Shown here piece by piece: positions 34,294-44,637 of a stretch of 64,000 bases of DNA (positions are counted from its first letter, which is position 1; each line of letters opens with the position of its first letter). The notes beneath the pieces are model-generated. The model was not told the origin of the DNA and searched no databases. It saw only the letters and a list, made by a program, of their open reading frames with translations. The stretch comes from Bryobacterales bacterium. Lineage in GTDB: Bacteria > Acidobacteriota > Terriglobia > Bryobacterales > Bryobacteraceae. The stretch spans positions 1-64,000 of the forward strand of contig JAOAPR010000012.1 of NCBI GenBank assembly GCA_025463005.1, read 5' to 3'. Both the position numbers and the translations under genes were made by a program.

Positions 34294-35727
34294 GTGAAAA
34301 CAAAGTGGAAGGTCGTTATCGGGTTAGTCGGATCGGTGGTGGCCGCAGGCGGTGTGCTGGCTAGTGTCCGATGGAGCCGCAGCGCCCAGGTGACGGTCCA
34401 GACCGCGACCGTTGTGCGCGGAGACCTGACCTCGATCGTGACCGCTTCGGGGGAAATTAAGCCTCGTACCTACACCAATTTAGGAGCAAATGCGCAGGGC
34501 CGCATCACGGACCTTTTAGTCAAAGAAGGGGACCACGTTCGTCGCGGCGAGGTGGTCGCTCGCATTGAGAGCATCCAGGCCACCGCTGACGTCCAGGCGC
34601 AGCGCGCCAGCGTGGCGTCGGCCGAAGCGGACTCGACCGCCTCGGAAGCCGGCATCAAGGTGCTGGACGATAGCATTCGAACCCAGCAAGCCACCATCGA
34701 TCGGACCAAGTCGGATCTGGAGCTGGCCCGGATCACTTTCGACCGCTACGATCAGCTCTTTAAGGGAGGTGTAGCTCCGAGACAGGATTTCGATCAGCGC
34801 AAAGCCGCGTACGACTCCCAGGTGGCCGCTCTGCGGGAAGCTGAGTTGCGGCTGGAGCAGTTAAAATCGCAACGGGCCCAGACGTTAGCCCAGATCACGT
34901 CGTCGCAGCGGCGCGTGGCGCAAATGCAAGCAGGACTGACCCGCGTGTCCGACATTCTGGCAAAGCACGACGTGGTCGCTCCACTGGACGGGATCGTCAC
35001 TAATCTGCCGGTTCAGGTCGGCGAGACCGTGGTACCGGGAATCCAGAACTCGGCCGCGTCGAGCGTGATGACCGTTGCGGACATGTCGCTGATTACGGCG
35101 GAAGTGAAAGTGGATGAGACCGACATTGTTAATCTGCAAATCGGCCAGAAGGCGAATGTCACCATCGACGCCATTCCCGACCGTACGTTTTCCGGTCACG
35201 TAAGCGAGATCGGGAATACGGCCATTCTGCGTTCCACTGGACAGGTCGCCTCCAACAGCGCGACGTCCTCCACGGAAGCCAAAGATTTCAAGGTTGTGAT
35301 TGCGCTCGATAACCCGCCCCAGGAGGTCCGCCCCGGCCTTTCCTGTACCGCTAAGATTGTTACGGCCACACGCAAGGATGTCCTCGCCATTCCGATTCAG
35401 GCGCTCACGGTTCGGCAAAAGGGCGATCTGGAGGATGCTGCAGCGCCCAAGCAGAAGCAGAAGGACAATGGTCAGGCGCCCATCAACCTGGCTGCCGAAA
35501 AACAGCGCCGCGAAGAAATCACCGGCGTGTTTGTCATCGCCAATCAAAAGGCTGAGTTTCATAAAGTGGAAACCGGGATCACAGGCTCAACCGATATCGA
35601 GGTTCTGAGCGGCGTCCAGCCAGGCGATCAGATCGTGATCGGCAGCTACCAGGCCATTCGAACTATGCGTCCGGGATCGCGGATCAAGATCGACAACCGG
35701 AATGTAGTGGTGGGAGCCGGAGGCTAG
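34294..35727 (+). CDS. Periplasmic adaptor (HlyD/MacA-type membrane fusion protein)
   Basis: 477 residues starting with GTG. The N-terminal membrane anchor is at ~6-24 (VVIGLVGSVVAAGGVLASV). The lipoyl/barrel-sandwich halves are VTASGEIKPRTYTNLGANAQGRI and DVVAPLDGIVTNLPVQVGETV. Between them (~100-230) runs a long helical hairpin. The C-terminal beta-barrel and membrane-proximal domain carry VRPGLSCTAKIVT. It links an inner-membrane pump to an outer-membrane channel. The ATPase gene follows after 6 bases, as in MacAB, but no FtsX-type permease gene follows. Confidence 0.92.
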   Translation: MKTKWKVVIGLVGSVVAAGGVLASVRWSRSAQVTVQTATVVRGDLTSIVTASGEIKPRTYTNLGANAQGRITDLLVKEGDHVRRGEVVARIESIQATADVQAQRASVASAEADSTASEAGIKVLDDSIRTQQATIDRTKSDLELARITFDRYDQLFKGGVAPRQDFDQRKAAYDSQVAALREAELRLEQLKSQRAQTLAQITSSQRRVAQMQAGLTRVSDILAKHDVVAPLDGIVTNLPVQVGETVVPGIQNSAASSVMTVADMSLITAEVKVDETDIVNLQIGQKANVTIDAIPDRTFSGHVSEIGNTAILRSTGQVASNSATSSTEAKDFKVVIALDNPPQEVRPGLSCTAKIVTATRKDVLAIPIQALTVRQKGDLEDAAAPKQKQKDNGQAPINLAAEKQRREEITGVFVIANQKAEFHKVETGITGSTDIEVLSGVQPGDQIVIGSYQAIRTMRPGSRIKIDNRNVVVGAGG

Positions 35728-35733
35728 GGGGCT

Positions 35734-36474
35734 ATGGCACAGGCCGCGGTGATGGATAAGATCGAACGGGGAGAGCAGCTCCGGCGCGACGGAATCATCA
35801 TTCGCACCTGGGACCTGATGAAGACGTACGTCATGGGCGACCAGACCATCCATGCCGTGGCGGGCATCGATCTCGAGATCAAGAAGGGCGAATACGTCGC
35901 GATCATGGGTCCTTCCGGCTCCGGAAAATCAACCCTGATGAACTTGATCGGTTGTCTGGATAGTCCATCCTCAGGACTGTACTACCTGAATGGCAACCTG
36001 GTCAGCGACATGGACGATGACGAACTGGCGCGCATCCGCAACCAGGAAATCGGCTTCGTGTTTCAGACCTTCAATCTGCTGGCGCGCGCCTCGGCGTTGC
36101 ACAACGTCGAGCTGCCGCTGATCTATGCCGGCGTTTCCTCCGCAAAGCGTGCAGAGCAGGCCAAAGCGTCGTTGAAAGCGGTGGACCTGACAGACCGCAT
36201 GATGCACAAGCCCAGCGAGCTATCGGGCGGGCAGCGCCAGCGCGTGGCGATCGCCCGGGCGCTGGTGAACAATCCGTCGATTCTGCTGGCTGACGAGCCC
36301 ACCGGCGCGCTTGATACGGCCACCGGCAACGACATCATGGCGCTATTCGCGAGATTGCACGAGCAGGGCAATACCATCGTGCTGGTGACGCATGAGCACG
36401 ATATCGCCATGCACGCGCATCGCGTGATCCACATCCGGGACGGAAAAGTCGAGAAGGATGAAGTCGTCCGTTAG
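35734..36474 (+). CDS. ABC transporter ATP-binding protein (MacB/LolD type)
   Basis: 246 residues. Walker [10 protein letters not shown] (~55-63), the Q-loop [21 protein letters not shown], signature [15 protein letters not shown], Walker [13 protein letters not shown] and the switch His in VTHEHD are all present. The LolD/MacB subfamily couples to FtsX-like permeases. AGGGGG lies before the ATG. The permease expected next is missing; the following gene is an M16 protease on the other strand, ending 10 bases away. The permease must be encoded elsewhere. Confidence 0.95.
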   Translation: MAQAAVMDKIERGEQLRRDGIIIRTWDLMKTYVMGDQTIHAVAGIDLEIKKGEYVAIMGPSGSGKSTLMNLIGCLDSPSSGLYYLNGNLVSDMDDDELARIRNQEIGFVFQTFNLLARASALHNVELPLIYAGVSSAKRAEQAKASLKAVDLTDRMMHKPSELSGGQRQRVAIARALVNNPSILLADEPTGALDTATGNDIMALFARLHEQGNTIVLVTHEHDIAMHAHRVIHIRDGKVEKDEVVR

Positions 36475-36484
36475 CGGCCGATCT

Positions 36485-39238
36485 TTACTTCCCCGCGGCG
36501 GCCGAACCTGCCTTCTTGAAATCGCCGGCCTTGAAGTAAGAAATCGACGCTGGATCCACCCACTTCTTGAACGCCGCGGCAAGCTGATCGGGCGTTATTA
36601 ACGTGATTTTCCGTTCCAGATCCAACTCCCTCTGCATCGTCCGGCCGAGCTCGGCCTGGGTCACGAAGAGTCCCGCCAGCGATCCATCCTGAGAGCGGCT
36701 GAGCTGCCTCTCCTGCAGCATCGCAGTCTTGGCCGAGGACACTTCGTCCACGGTGAACCCGTTACTTATGATTTTGGCGATCTCTTCCTTGTACGCGTTC
36801 TCAACCTTGGCGACGTTCTCAGGCTTGGCTGACGCGCCCGCCGCGAAAGAGCCGTACTTTTCTTGCGGGCCGGCGCGGAAGGCGCTGTTTACGCCGTAGC
36901 TTAGACCATCCCGCTCGCGGATTCGAACCCACAGCCGGCTCTTCTCATCGCCGCCGAGGATGCGGTCGGCCAGAACCATGGCCGGGTAATCCGGATCCTG
37001 CTGGTCCATACTCACCGTGGTCACCGCGTAGAAATTGGCGTTGGCTTTGTCGGGCGCCTCCAGTGTGTTGTCTACCGCGTCGAGCTTTTTCCATTCCCGC
37101 TTGATCACGGAATAGGGTTTGGGACTCTTCCAGGGCGCAAACAGATCGTCAGCCAATTTCCGAACTTCGGCGGGATCGAAATCCCCGACCACCGCGAGTT
37201 CGGCGTTCGATGCGCCATAGAAATCCGCGTAGAATTTCTTGGCGTCTTCGAGCGTGACTTTCTTCAACTGATCGATGCTTTCCTCAATGGTCGGCACGTA
37301 GCGCGGATCGCCCGGCGGGTAGGAGGCATTCAGATATCGGTTCATGGCGATATTGGCCATGGTTTGCGGCTCGCTGCGCCCCGCCTCGATACCGGCGATG
37401 GCCGACTGCCGAATTTGCTCGAAATCAGACTCCGGGAAGGAAGGTTGACGCAGGATCTCCGCGGCTAACCGAAGCGCCGGAATCAGCCCGGCCCGGACCG
37501 TGTCGATAGACGCGCTGGCGCCGGCGAGCGAACCGTTCACGTTGACGCGTGCCTTGATCTTGTCGAACTCGTCCTGCAACTGCTGGCGGTTATGTTTCTG
37601 CGTCCCGCGCATCAGCAGGCTGCCGGCCATGCGGGGGGCTGCGCCCTTACCCGCGAGACTCTTCTCGTCGCCGAAATGGAGCTGAAGGTTCGCGACTACG
37701 GTGCCTCCGCGAGTCTTTTTCGGCAGCAACACCAGCTTCAGACCGCTGGGGAGCGTTACGCGCGTGGTTCGCGCTTCGATATTGGCGGGGGAGGGATCGA
37801 ACACCTCTCCTTCCTCAATCGCTGCCTTGCCTTTGTAGTCTTTAAGCTCGGCTAGGATATCCGGGTTGGCCGGAATCAAGGAGCGGTCCGGCTGGTCGGT
37901 CGGAAGATAACGCCCGATGGTGCGATTGGCGGGCTTCAGATAGAGTTTCGCCACCCGCGCGACGTCTTCGGGCGTCACTTTTTCAACCCGATCGCGGTTC
38001 AGGAAGAGGAGGCGCCAATCGCCCATGGAGCCCCACTCGCTGAGGACCAGTCCCACACGACCGGAATTGTTCAATTCCAGCTCGATGTTCTTCAACAGGC
38101 GTGTGCGGGCCCGATCCACTTCTTCTTTGTTGGGTGGTTCTTTGATCAGGCCGTCGATCACGCTGAGCATGGTTTTTTCCGCGTCATCGAGGGATTTGTC
38201 CTTGGCGACCTGCGCGCTGAACATCTCGACGCCGGCATCGTGCAGCGAGTAATTCTCGGCGCTGGCGGAAACGGCCTTTTTGCTATCTACCAGGGCTTTG
38301 TAGAGACGCCCCGAAGGCGCTTCCGACAGGATGCCCGAGAGCACATCCAATGCCGCTGAATCGGGGTGCGAGCCTGCGGGGACGTGATACGCCATCATCA
38401 CCGTCTGATGATCGCCCACGCGCCGCAGAACCACTTCGCGTTCCCCATCCTGGGTGGGCTCTTCGGTATAGGTGGGCAGCAGCTTGCGGGTGGGCTTGGG
38501 AATGGCCCCGAACAGTTCCGTGATCATGGCCAGCGTTTTCGCGGAATCGAATCGCCCGGCCACCAGCAGCATGGCATTATCCGGCTGGTAGTAATTGCGA
38601 TAGAAGGCCTGCAGCCTCTCGATGGGCACCTTTTCGATATCGCTGAGTGTCCCGATGGGGCTGCGTCCATAGGCGTGCCACAGATAGGCTGTCGAGAGAA
38701 CGCGTTCCTCCAGGACGCCGTTGGGATTGTTCTCGCCCCGTTCGAATTCGTTGCGGACCACGGTCATCTCGCTATCCAGATCGCTCTTCGCGACCCTCGA
38801 ATTGACCATGCGGTCCGACTCCATTTCGAGGGCCCAGCGCAGATCGGCGTCGCTGGCGGGCACGGTCTCGAAATAGTTGGTGCGGTCCCAGGAAGTGGTC
38901 CCATTGAAGTTGTTGCCGTGGGCGCTGAGCTCGCCCATGATTTCCTTATGCTTCTGGGTGCCCTTGAACAGCATGTGCTCGAGCAGGTGGGCCATACCGG
39001 TTTCCCCGGCGCCTTCGTGCCGCGATCCCACCATATAAGTCACATTGACGGTGACGGTCTGCTTGGAGTTATCGGGGAACAGCAGCACCTGGAGTCCATT
39101 GTCCAGGCGATACTCGGTGATGCCCTCGACGGAGGTGACCTTCGTAGGCGTTGACGCGGGTGCGGAGGGGGTTTGGGCGGGAGCCGTGGGGGCCAGGACA
39201 AGGCCCAGAATTAGAGCGAGGGACGCCGGAATTCTCAT
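36485..39238 (-). CDS. Exported M16-family zinc metallopeptidase, two-domain
   Basis: 917 residues with a signal peptide (~1-21, TAPAQ). The N-terminal M16 unit has the inverted zinc motif HLLEH at 84-88 and the distal Glu in VVRNEFERGENN. A second, inactive M16 unit follows from ~470 (LPSGLKLVLLPKKTRGGTV onward), giving the clamp architecture of pitrilysin-type proteases. It probably degrades peptides in the periplasm. It is monocistronic, divergent from the anti-sigma kinase gene with about 110 bases between. Confidence 0.95.
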   Translation of the reverse strand: MRIPASLALILGLVLAPTAPAQTPSAPASTPTKVTSVEGITEYRLDNGLQVLLFPDNSKQTVTVNVTYMVGSRHEGAGETGMAHLLEHMLFKGTQKHKEIMGELSAHGNNFNGTTSWDRTNYFETVPASDADLRWALEMESDRMVNSRVAKSDLDSEMTVVRNEFERGENNPNGVLEERVLSTAYLWHAYGRSPIGTLSDIEKVPIERLQAFYRNYYQPDNAMLLVAGRFDSAKTLAMITELFGAIPKPTRKLLPTYTEEPTQDGEREVVLRRVGDHQTVMMAYHVPAGSHPDSAALDVLSGILSEAPSGRLYKALVDSKKAVSASAENYSLHDAGVEMFSAQVAKDKSLDDAEKTMLSVIDGLIKEPPNKEEVDRARTRLLKNIELELNNSGRVGLVLSEWGSMGDWRLLFLNRDRVEKVTPEDVARVAKLYLKPANRTIGRYLPTDQPDRSLIPANPDILAELKDYKGKAAIEEGEVFDPSPANIEARTTRVTLPSGLKLVLLPKKTRGGTVVANLQLHFGDEKSLAGKGAAPRMAGSLLMRGTQKHNRQQLQDEFDKIKARVNVNGSLAGASASIDTVRAGLIPALRLAAEILRQPSFPESDFEQIRQSAIAGIEAGRSEPQTMANIAMNRYLNASYPPGDPRYVPTIEESIDQLKKVTLEDAKKFYADFYGASNAELAVVGDFDPAEVRKLADDLFAPWKSPKPYSVIKREWKKLDAVDNTLEAPDKANANFYAVTTVSMDQQDPDYPAMVLADRILGGDEKSRLWVRIRERDGLSYGVNSAFRAGPQEKYGSFAAGASAKPENVAKVENAYKEEIAKIISNGFTVDEVSSAKTAMLQERQLSRSQDGSLAGLFVTQAELGRTMQRELDLERKITLITPDQLAAAFKKWVDPASISYFKAGDFKKAGSAAAGK

Positions 39239-39280
39239 GGCTACTAGCCTATCACTCCAAAAAACGCAAGACGGATCTGC

Positions 39281-39309
39281 TTGACTTTACTGGTGTCACT
39301 AGATTAACT
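39281..39309 (+). promoter_or_regulatory. Putative sigma-70-like promoter for the anti-sigma/STAS genes
   Basis: TTGACT (39281-39286, five of six consensus bases) is followed after 17 bases by TTAACT (39304-39309), a weak -10. Position and direction suit the kinase-STAS gene pair. Confidence 0.35.
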
Positions 39310-39323
39310 TAACGATTCGACTT

Positions 39324-39348
39324 GGCCGCTCATCCGGCCGCTTTTTTT
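39324..39348 (+). terminator. Terminator-shaped hairpin just before the anti-sigma kinase start
   Basis: GGCCG (39324-39328) pairs with CGGCC (39335-39339) around CTCATC, followed by GC and seven T residues (39342-39348) that abut ATG 39349. The stem is short, so termination would be partial. Given the promoter-like sequence upstream it could act as an attenuator of the downstream gene. Confidence 0.35.
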
Positions 39349-39792
39349 ATGGCGGAACACGACCGCGTGGCGGCGCAAACCGTCGAGGAGCTGCTTGAAT
39401 CCACCCTGGAAAGCGTGGATCAGGCGGAGGACACCGTCCTGCGGCTCGCCACGGCAATGGGCTTCGATGAGGACGACCGGCATAGAATTGGCATAGCCGT
39501 CCGGGAATGCATGGTCAATGCCGTGGTGCATGGTAATCGCTACCACTCGCGCAAGAAGGTGCACCTGACTGTTTCGCGCCTGCCGGAAAGGCTGGAGATC
39601 GTGGTGGCGGATGAAGGCGGAAGCTTCGACGTATCAAAATTACCCGATCCGCTGGCCGATGAAAATCTCCTGCGCCAGTCCGGCCGGGGACTGTTGATGA
39701 TGCGAGCGTTTATGGACGAGTTTCAGGTGCGCCAACGGGAGCCGCTGGGCACTGAAGTCAGAATGGTGAAGTACCTGGCGAAAGCCGGGTAG
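39349..39792 (+). CDS. Anti-sigma factor kinase-type ATP-binding protein (RsbW/SpoIIAB-like)
   Basis: 147 residues from ATG 39349; a TTG at 39322 would add nine residues, and neither has a clear ribosome-binding site. GHKL ATPase motifs are visible: N box in RECMVNAVVHGN, G1 in VVADEGGSFDVSKLPDP, and G2 in SGRGLLMMRAFMD. Such proteins phosphorylate an STAS antagonist and sequester a sigma factor or other target. The STAS gene follows 28 bases later and a NarL-type regulator after that, so this is a partner-switching module, though no sigma factor gene is adjacent. Confidence 0.9.
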   Translation: MAEHDRVAAQTVEELLESTLESVDQAEDTVLRLATAMGFDEDDRHRIGIAVRECMVNAVVHGNRYHSRKKVHLTVSRLPERLEIVVADEGGSFDVSKLPDPLADENLLRQSGRGLLMMRAFMDEFQVRQREPLGTEVRMVKYLAKAG

Positions 39793-39820
39793 TTATCCGC
39801 CAGCCAAAAGGAGGCAAGAC

Positions 39821-40165
39821 GTGAGTGTGAAAATGACCACCCGACAGGTGGGTGACGTGACAGTAGTAGACGCAGTGGGCCGGATCACGCTGGGCGACGG
39901 CGCCAGCACCTTCCGGGATACCATTCGGGATTTGGCCGCGGGCGGCAAGAAAAAGCTCCTGCTCAACTTGGCCGAGGTGTCCTATATCGACAGTTCAGGA
40001 ATCGGCGAAATGGTCTCTGGCTTTACCACTGTGACCAATCAGGGCGGACAAGTGAAGCTGCTGAACCTGACAAAGCGTGTGAAGGACCTCCTGCAGATCA
40101 CCAAGCTATACACGGTTTTCGAGGTGTTTGAGGATGAGGCTGCGGCGGTTCGCAGCTATTCCTAA
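39821..40165 (+). CDS. STAS-domain anti-sigma factor antagonist (RsbV/SpoIIAA-like)
   Basis: 114 residues, GTG start with AAGGAGG seven bases upstream. The phospho-acceptor loop YIDSSGIGEM places S58-S59 where SpoIIAA is phosphorylated; LLLNLAEVSYID is the preceding strand. It should bind the neighbouring kinase when unphosphorylated and free its target. Confidence 0.94.
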   Translation: MSVKMTTRQVGDVTVVDAVGRITLGDGASTFRDTIRDLAAGGKKKLLLNLAEVSYIDSSGIGEMVSGFTTVTNQGGQVKLLNLTKRVKDLLQITKLYTVFEVFEDEAAAVRSYS

Positions 40166-40278
40166 GCCGGCACAGCACCAAATCACATCGGCCGTAAAGA
40201 AACGGGGAGAATTACGGCGGCGCAGACTCACTGATTAGTGAATGCTTCCCCGGCGTGGTTGCCTTAGGAACATTTCTT

Positions 40279-40941
40279 ATGGTCCCCATCCGCGAACGCA
40301 AGACGTATTCGGTACTCCTGGCCGACGACCTTACGCTGGTCAGAGAGGGTCTGGCAGCTTTGTGCGCCACGCATTCCCAGTACAAAGTTATCGGACAGTG
40401 CGCGGAAGGGGCTTCGGCGCTGCGCATGATCGAAAGAGATCGGCCGGACTTGGCCGTGCTGGACCTGAACCTGCCGGATCTGTTCACGATGGAGATCGTC
40501 AGGCGGGTCCGCGAAGCTAACCTGCCTACTAAGATTGTTGTCCTATCCATGCGGCGGGACCGCAAGACCGTAGTGGAAGCCCTGCGCTGCGGTGTGAACG
40601 GGTTCCTACTGAAATCGGCTCCTTCGAGCGAGCTGCTGGAGGCGTTAGAGCAGGTTCTGGAAGGCAGTATTTATGTTTCCCCGCAGTTGGAGCTGAACAA
40701 GATTTTCAGCACCAGTCATAAAAACATGCCGGACGATCCGCTGGATCTGCTGAGCGCCCGTGAGTATCAGGTGTTTTCACTGTTGATCGAGGGCGTGCGG
40801 GCCAAGGAGATCGCAGCGCGTTTGGAATTGAGCCCAAAAACGATCGATACCTATCGCGCCAGCCTCATGCGCAAGCTGGATATCCACGATGTGGCCGGCC
40901 TGGTGAAATTCGCGATCAACCGCGATCTGACCTCCTGTTAG
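40279..40941 (+). CDS. NarL/FixJ-type response regulator
   Basis: ATG 40279 is preferred since AGGAA lies eight bases upstream. The 220 residues show a receiver domain with acidic D16-D17 (LLADD), phospho-acceptor D62 (LAVLDLNLPD), the switch Ser in VVLSMRRD and Lys in GFLLKSAP. A GerE/LuxR helix-turn-helix follows (LSAREYQVFSLLIEGVRAKEIA, then LSPKTIDTYRASLMRKLDI). No sensor kinase is adjacent. Its target genes are unknown; it follows the kinase/STAS pair by about 110 bases. Confidence 0.94.
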   Translation: MVPIRERKTYSVLLADDLTLVREGLAALCATHSQYKVIGQCAEGASALRMIERDRPDLAVLDLNLPDLFTMEIVRRVREANLPTKIVVLSMRRDRKTVVEALRCGVNGFLLKSAPSSELLEALEQVLEGSIYVSPQLELNKIFSTSHKNMPDDPLDLLSAREYQVFSLLIEGVRAKEIAARLELSPKTIDTYRASLMRKLDIHDVAGLVKFAINRDLTSC

Positions 40942-40996
40942 AACCTGATAGACTGGGACTTAAGCCGGAAGTTTTCGCAAAGTAAGGGGTTCTTCA

Positions 40997-41719
40997 ATGG
41001 ATCGTCATACCCGCAAAGAATTGAAAACCGACAAGTTCGCCCAAGGAGTCGGATCCGGGGTCGAATTCCTTTCTCACCACCGCGGCCAAGCCATGCGCTG
41101 GAGCCTTATCGGACTGGCGGTGGTCGTAATCGTGGGAGGTATCTGGCTGTATCGCGGCCATCAGGCCACGCTACGTGCGGAACTGCTCGGCAAAGCGATG
41201 CAGGTCGACGATGCGACTGTCGGCGCACCCCAGCCGCCGCGCTTGAATTTCACGACCCCCGAGGATAAAGAAAAAGCCCGCCTCGCCGCTTTCAGCGACG
41301 TCGCCGTTAAATATCCCGGCAGCCAGGAGGGTGCGATTGCCCAGCTCGCCGTCGCCGCTGCACAGGCGGACAAAGGCCAGATTGACGAGGCGCTCAAGAC
41401 CTTCAAAGATATCTCCGATAACGCACCGGATCCGTATGACTCGGTGGCGAAATTGTCGTTGGCGCAGATCTACGAATCACAGGGCAAGACCCCTGATGCC
41501 GAAAAGTTACTCCGGCAACTGATCGATAAGCCCACGGTGTTCGTTTCCAAGGAGCAGGCTACGCTGGAGCTCGCGAAAGCCATGGCCAAGAGTAATCCAG
41601 TCGAAGCGCGCAAGCTGGTGGAGCCGCTGAGCGCCAATCCGCGCACCGCGGTGAGTCGCGCCGCAGTCGCCGTAATGGGCTCGATCTCGGCCAGCTCGGC
41701 TCCCCCGAAGTCCAACTGA
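40997..41719 (+). CDS. Membrane-anchored tetratricopeptide-like protein (YfgM/PF09976-like)
   Basis: 240 residues with AAGGGG before the ATG. A cytoplasmic N-terminus (KELKTDKFAQGV) is followed by a membrane segment at ~34-52 and then an extracytoplasmic helical repeat domain (KYPGSQEGAIAQLAVAAAQADKG, LAQIYESQGKTPDAEKLLRQL). The layout matches YfgM, an ancillary protein of the Sec translocon and envelope chaperone network. It may share a transcript with the dGTPase gene directly downstream (1-base gap). Confidence 0.85.
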   Translation: MDRHTRKELKTDKFAQGVGSGVEFLSHHRGQAMRWSLIGLAVVVIVGGIWLYRGHQATLRAELLGKAMQVDDATVGAPQPPRLNFTTPEDKEKARLAAFSDVAVKYPGSQEGAIAQLAVAAAQADKGQIDEALKTFKDISDNAPDPYDSVAKLSLAQIYESQGKTPDAEKLLRQLIDKPTVFVSKEQATLELAKAMAKSNPVEARKLVEPLSANPRTAVSRAAVAVMGSISASSAPPKSN

Positions 41720-41720
41720 C

Positions 41721-42854
41721 TTGCTCGCCGTGTGGCAGGAAAGTGCGCTCGCGCGATTGCGCTTTCCGGTGGAGCGCTCCCGCGGCCGCCGCTATCCTGA
41801 GCTTGCCCACTCCTATCGCAATGAATTTCGCCGCGACCGCGATCGCGTAGTTCACGCGAGGGCTTTCAGGCGCTTGGAAAACAAGACCCAGGTCTTCACT
41901 CCAGGGCTCTCCGACCACTTCCGGAACCGCCTGACCCACACCATCGAGGTATCGCAAATCGCGCGGACCGTGGCATCGGTCCTGGGCCTGAGCGAGGATC
42001 TGACGGAAGCATTGGCCTTGGCGCACGATATCGGTCATCCGCCGTTCGGACACGCCGGCGAAGCCGAGCTCGATTCCATGATGCAGCGCTTCGGCGAGCG
42101 GTTCGATCACAACCTGCATGCCTTGCGGATCATCGAATCGTTTGAAAATCCGTATCCGCGATTTTCCGGGCTGAATCTGACTTTTGAAGTGCGCGAAGGG
42201 ATCGTGAAGCATTCCCGAGATTTCGCGCCTGGTGAGATTCCGGAGCTGGACGAGTATCTGGCCGGCTTACGTCCACCGCTCGAAGCTCAGTTGATCGATT
42301 TGTGCGACGAGATTGCCTACAACACCGCGGATCTCGATGACGGGTACAGCGCAGGCCTGGTAAATATCGCGGAAGCCCGAGCGGCCGTAGATGAATTCGC
42401 GGAGCTGTATGAAACCACCGAGTATCAATTTCCGGGACTGGCGGAGCGCGTACGCCTGAAAGAGATCGTCCGGGGGCTGATCGATTATCTGGTTTCCGGA
42501 TTGATGGAAGGCACCCTGGCGGCTTGCGAGGGCCTTCCCGACGTGGACGCTGTGCGGGCGAATCCCGAGCGCGTCGCCAGATTCACGCAGGAGACTGCAA
42601 GCACGAGCGCTCAGCTCAAGCGGTTCCTGCGCGACAGCGTGTACGAGTCTCCCGCGCTGGTGCGGGCGCGAAGCGATTCGGTCGCGCAGATCGCCGGCAT
42701 GTTTGAGTTTTTAATGGCGCATCCGGACCGGTTGCCCGCCGCCTACAGGGATGAATCGGCCGGGGAACCGCTGCACCGCCAGGTCTGCGACTACATCGCG
42801 GGGATGACGGACGGGTTCTTCCTGCGCACGGCCACCCAACTGGGCATTTCCTAG
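41721..42854 (+). CDS. dgt: Deoxyguanosinetriphosphate triphosphohydrolase-like protein
   Basis: 377 residues from a TTG at 41721 (GTG 41730 is an alternative). The HD metal site is H73 (LTHTIEVSQIAR), H102-D103 (ALAHDIGHPPFGHAGE) and a distal Asp in LCDEIAYNTADLDDG. RRDRDRVVHARAFRRLENKTQV is the typical dGTPase N-terminal block. It hydrolyses dNTPs to nucleosides and triphosphate. The length fits the short type 2 group. Confidence 0.93.
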   Translation: MLAVWQESALARLRFPVERSRGRRYPELAHSYRNEFRRDRDRVVHARAFRRLENKTQVFTPGLSDHFRNRLTHTIEVSQIARTVASVLGLSEDLTEALALAHDIGHPPFGHAGEAELDSMMQRFGERFDHNLHALRIIESFENPYPRFSGLNLTFEVREGIVKHSRDFAPGEIPELDEYLAGLRPPLEAQLIDLCDEIAYNTADLDDGYSAGLVNIAEARAAVDEFAELYETTEYQFPGLAERVRLKEIVRGLIDYLVSGLMEGTLAACEGLPDVDAVRANPERVARFTQETASTSAQLKRFLRDSVYESPALVRARSDSVAQIAGMFEFLMAHPDRLPAAYRDESAGEPLHRQVCDYIAGMTDGFFLRTATQLGIS

Positions 42855-42917
42855 ACTCCCGCCAGCGGCCTGTACAACTTTTGCTTGTTTTGAGCGTTAG
42901 TAATAGTAGAGGCAACG

Positions 42918-44633
<1,716 letters not shown>

Positions 44634-44637
44634 TTTC

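Noticed and set aside
34124-34303. 60-codon N-terminal extension of ilvD
   Set aside because: The extension has no similarity to IlvD N-termini, and the family start at 34123 has its own ribosome-binding site.
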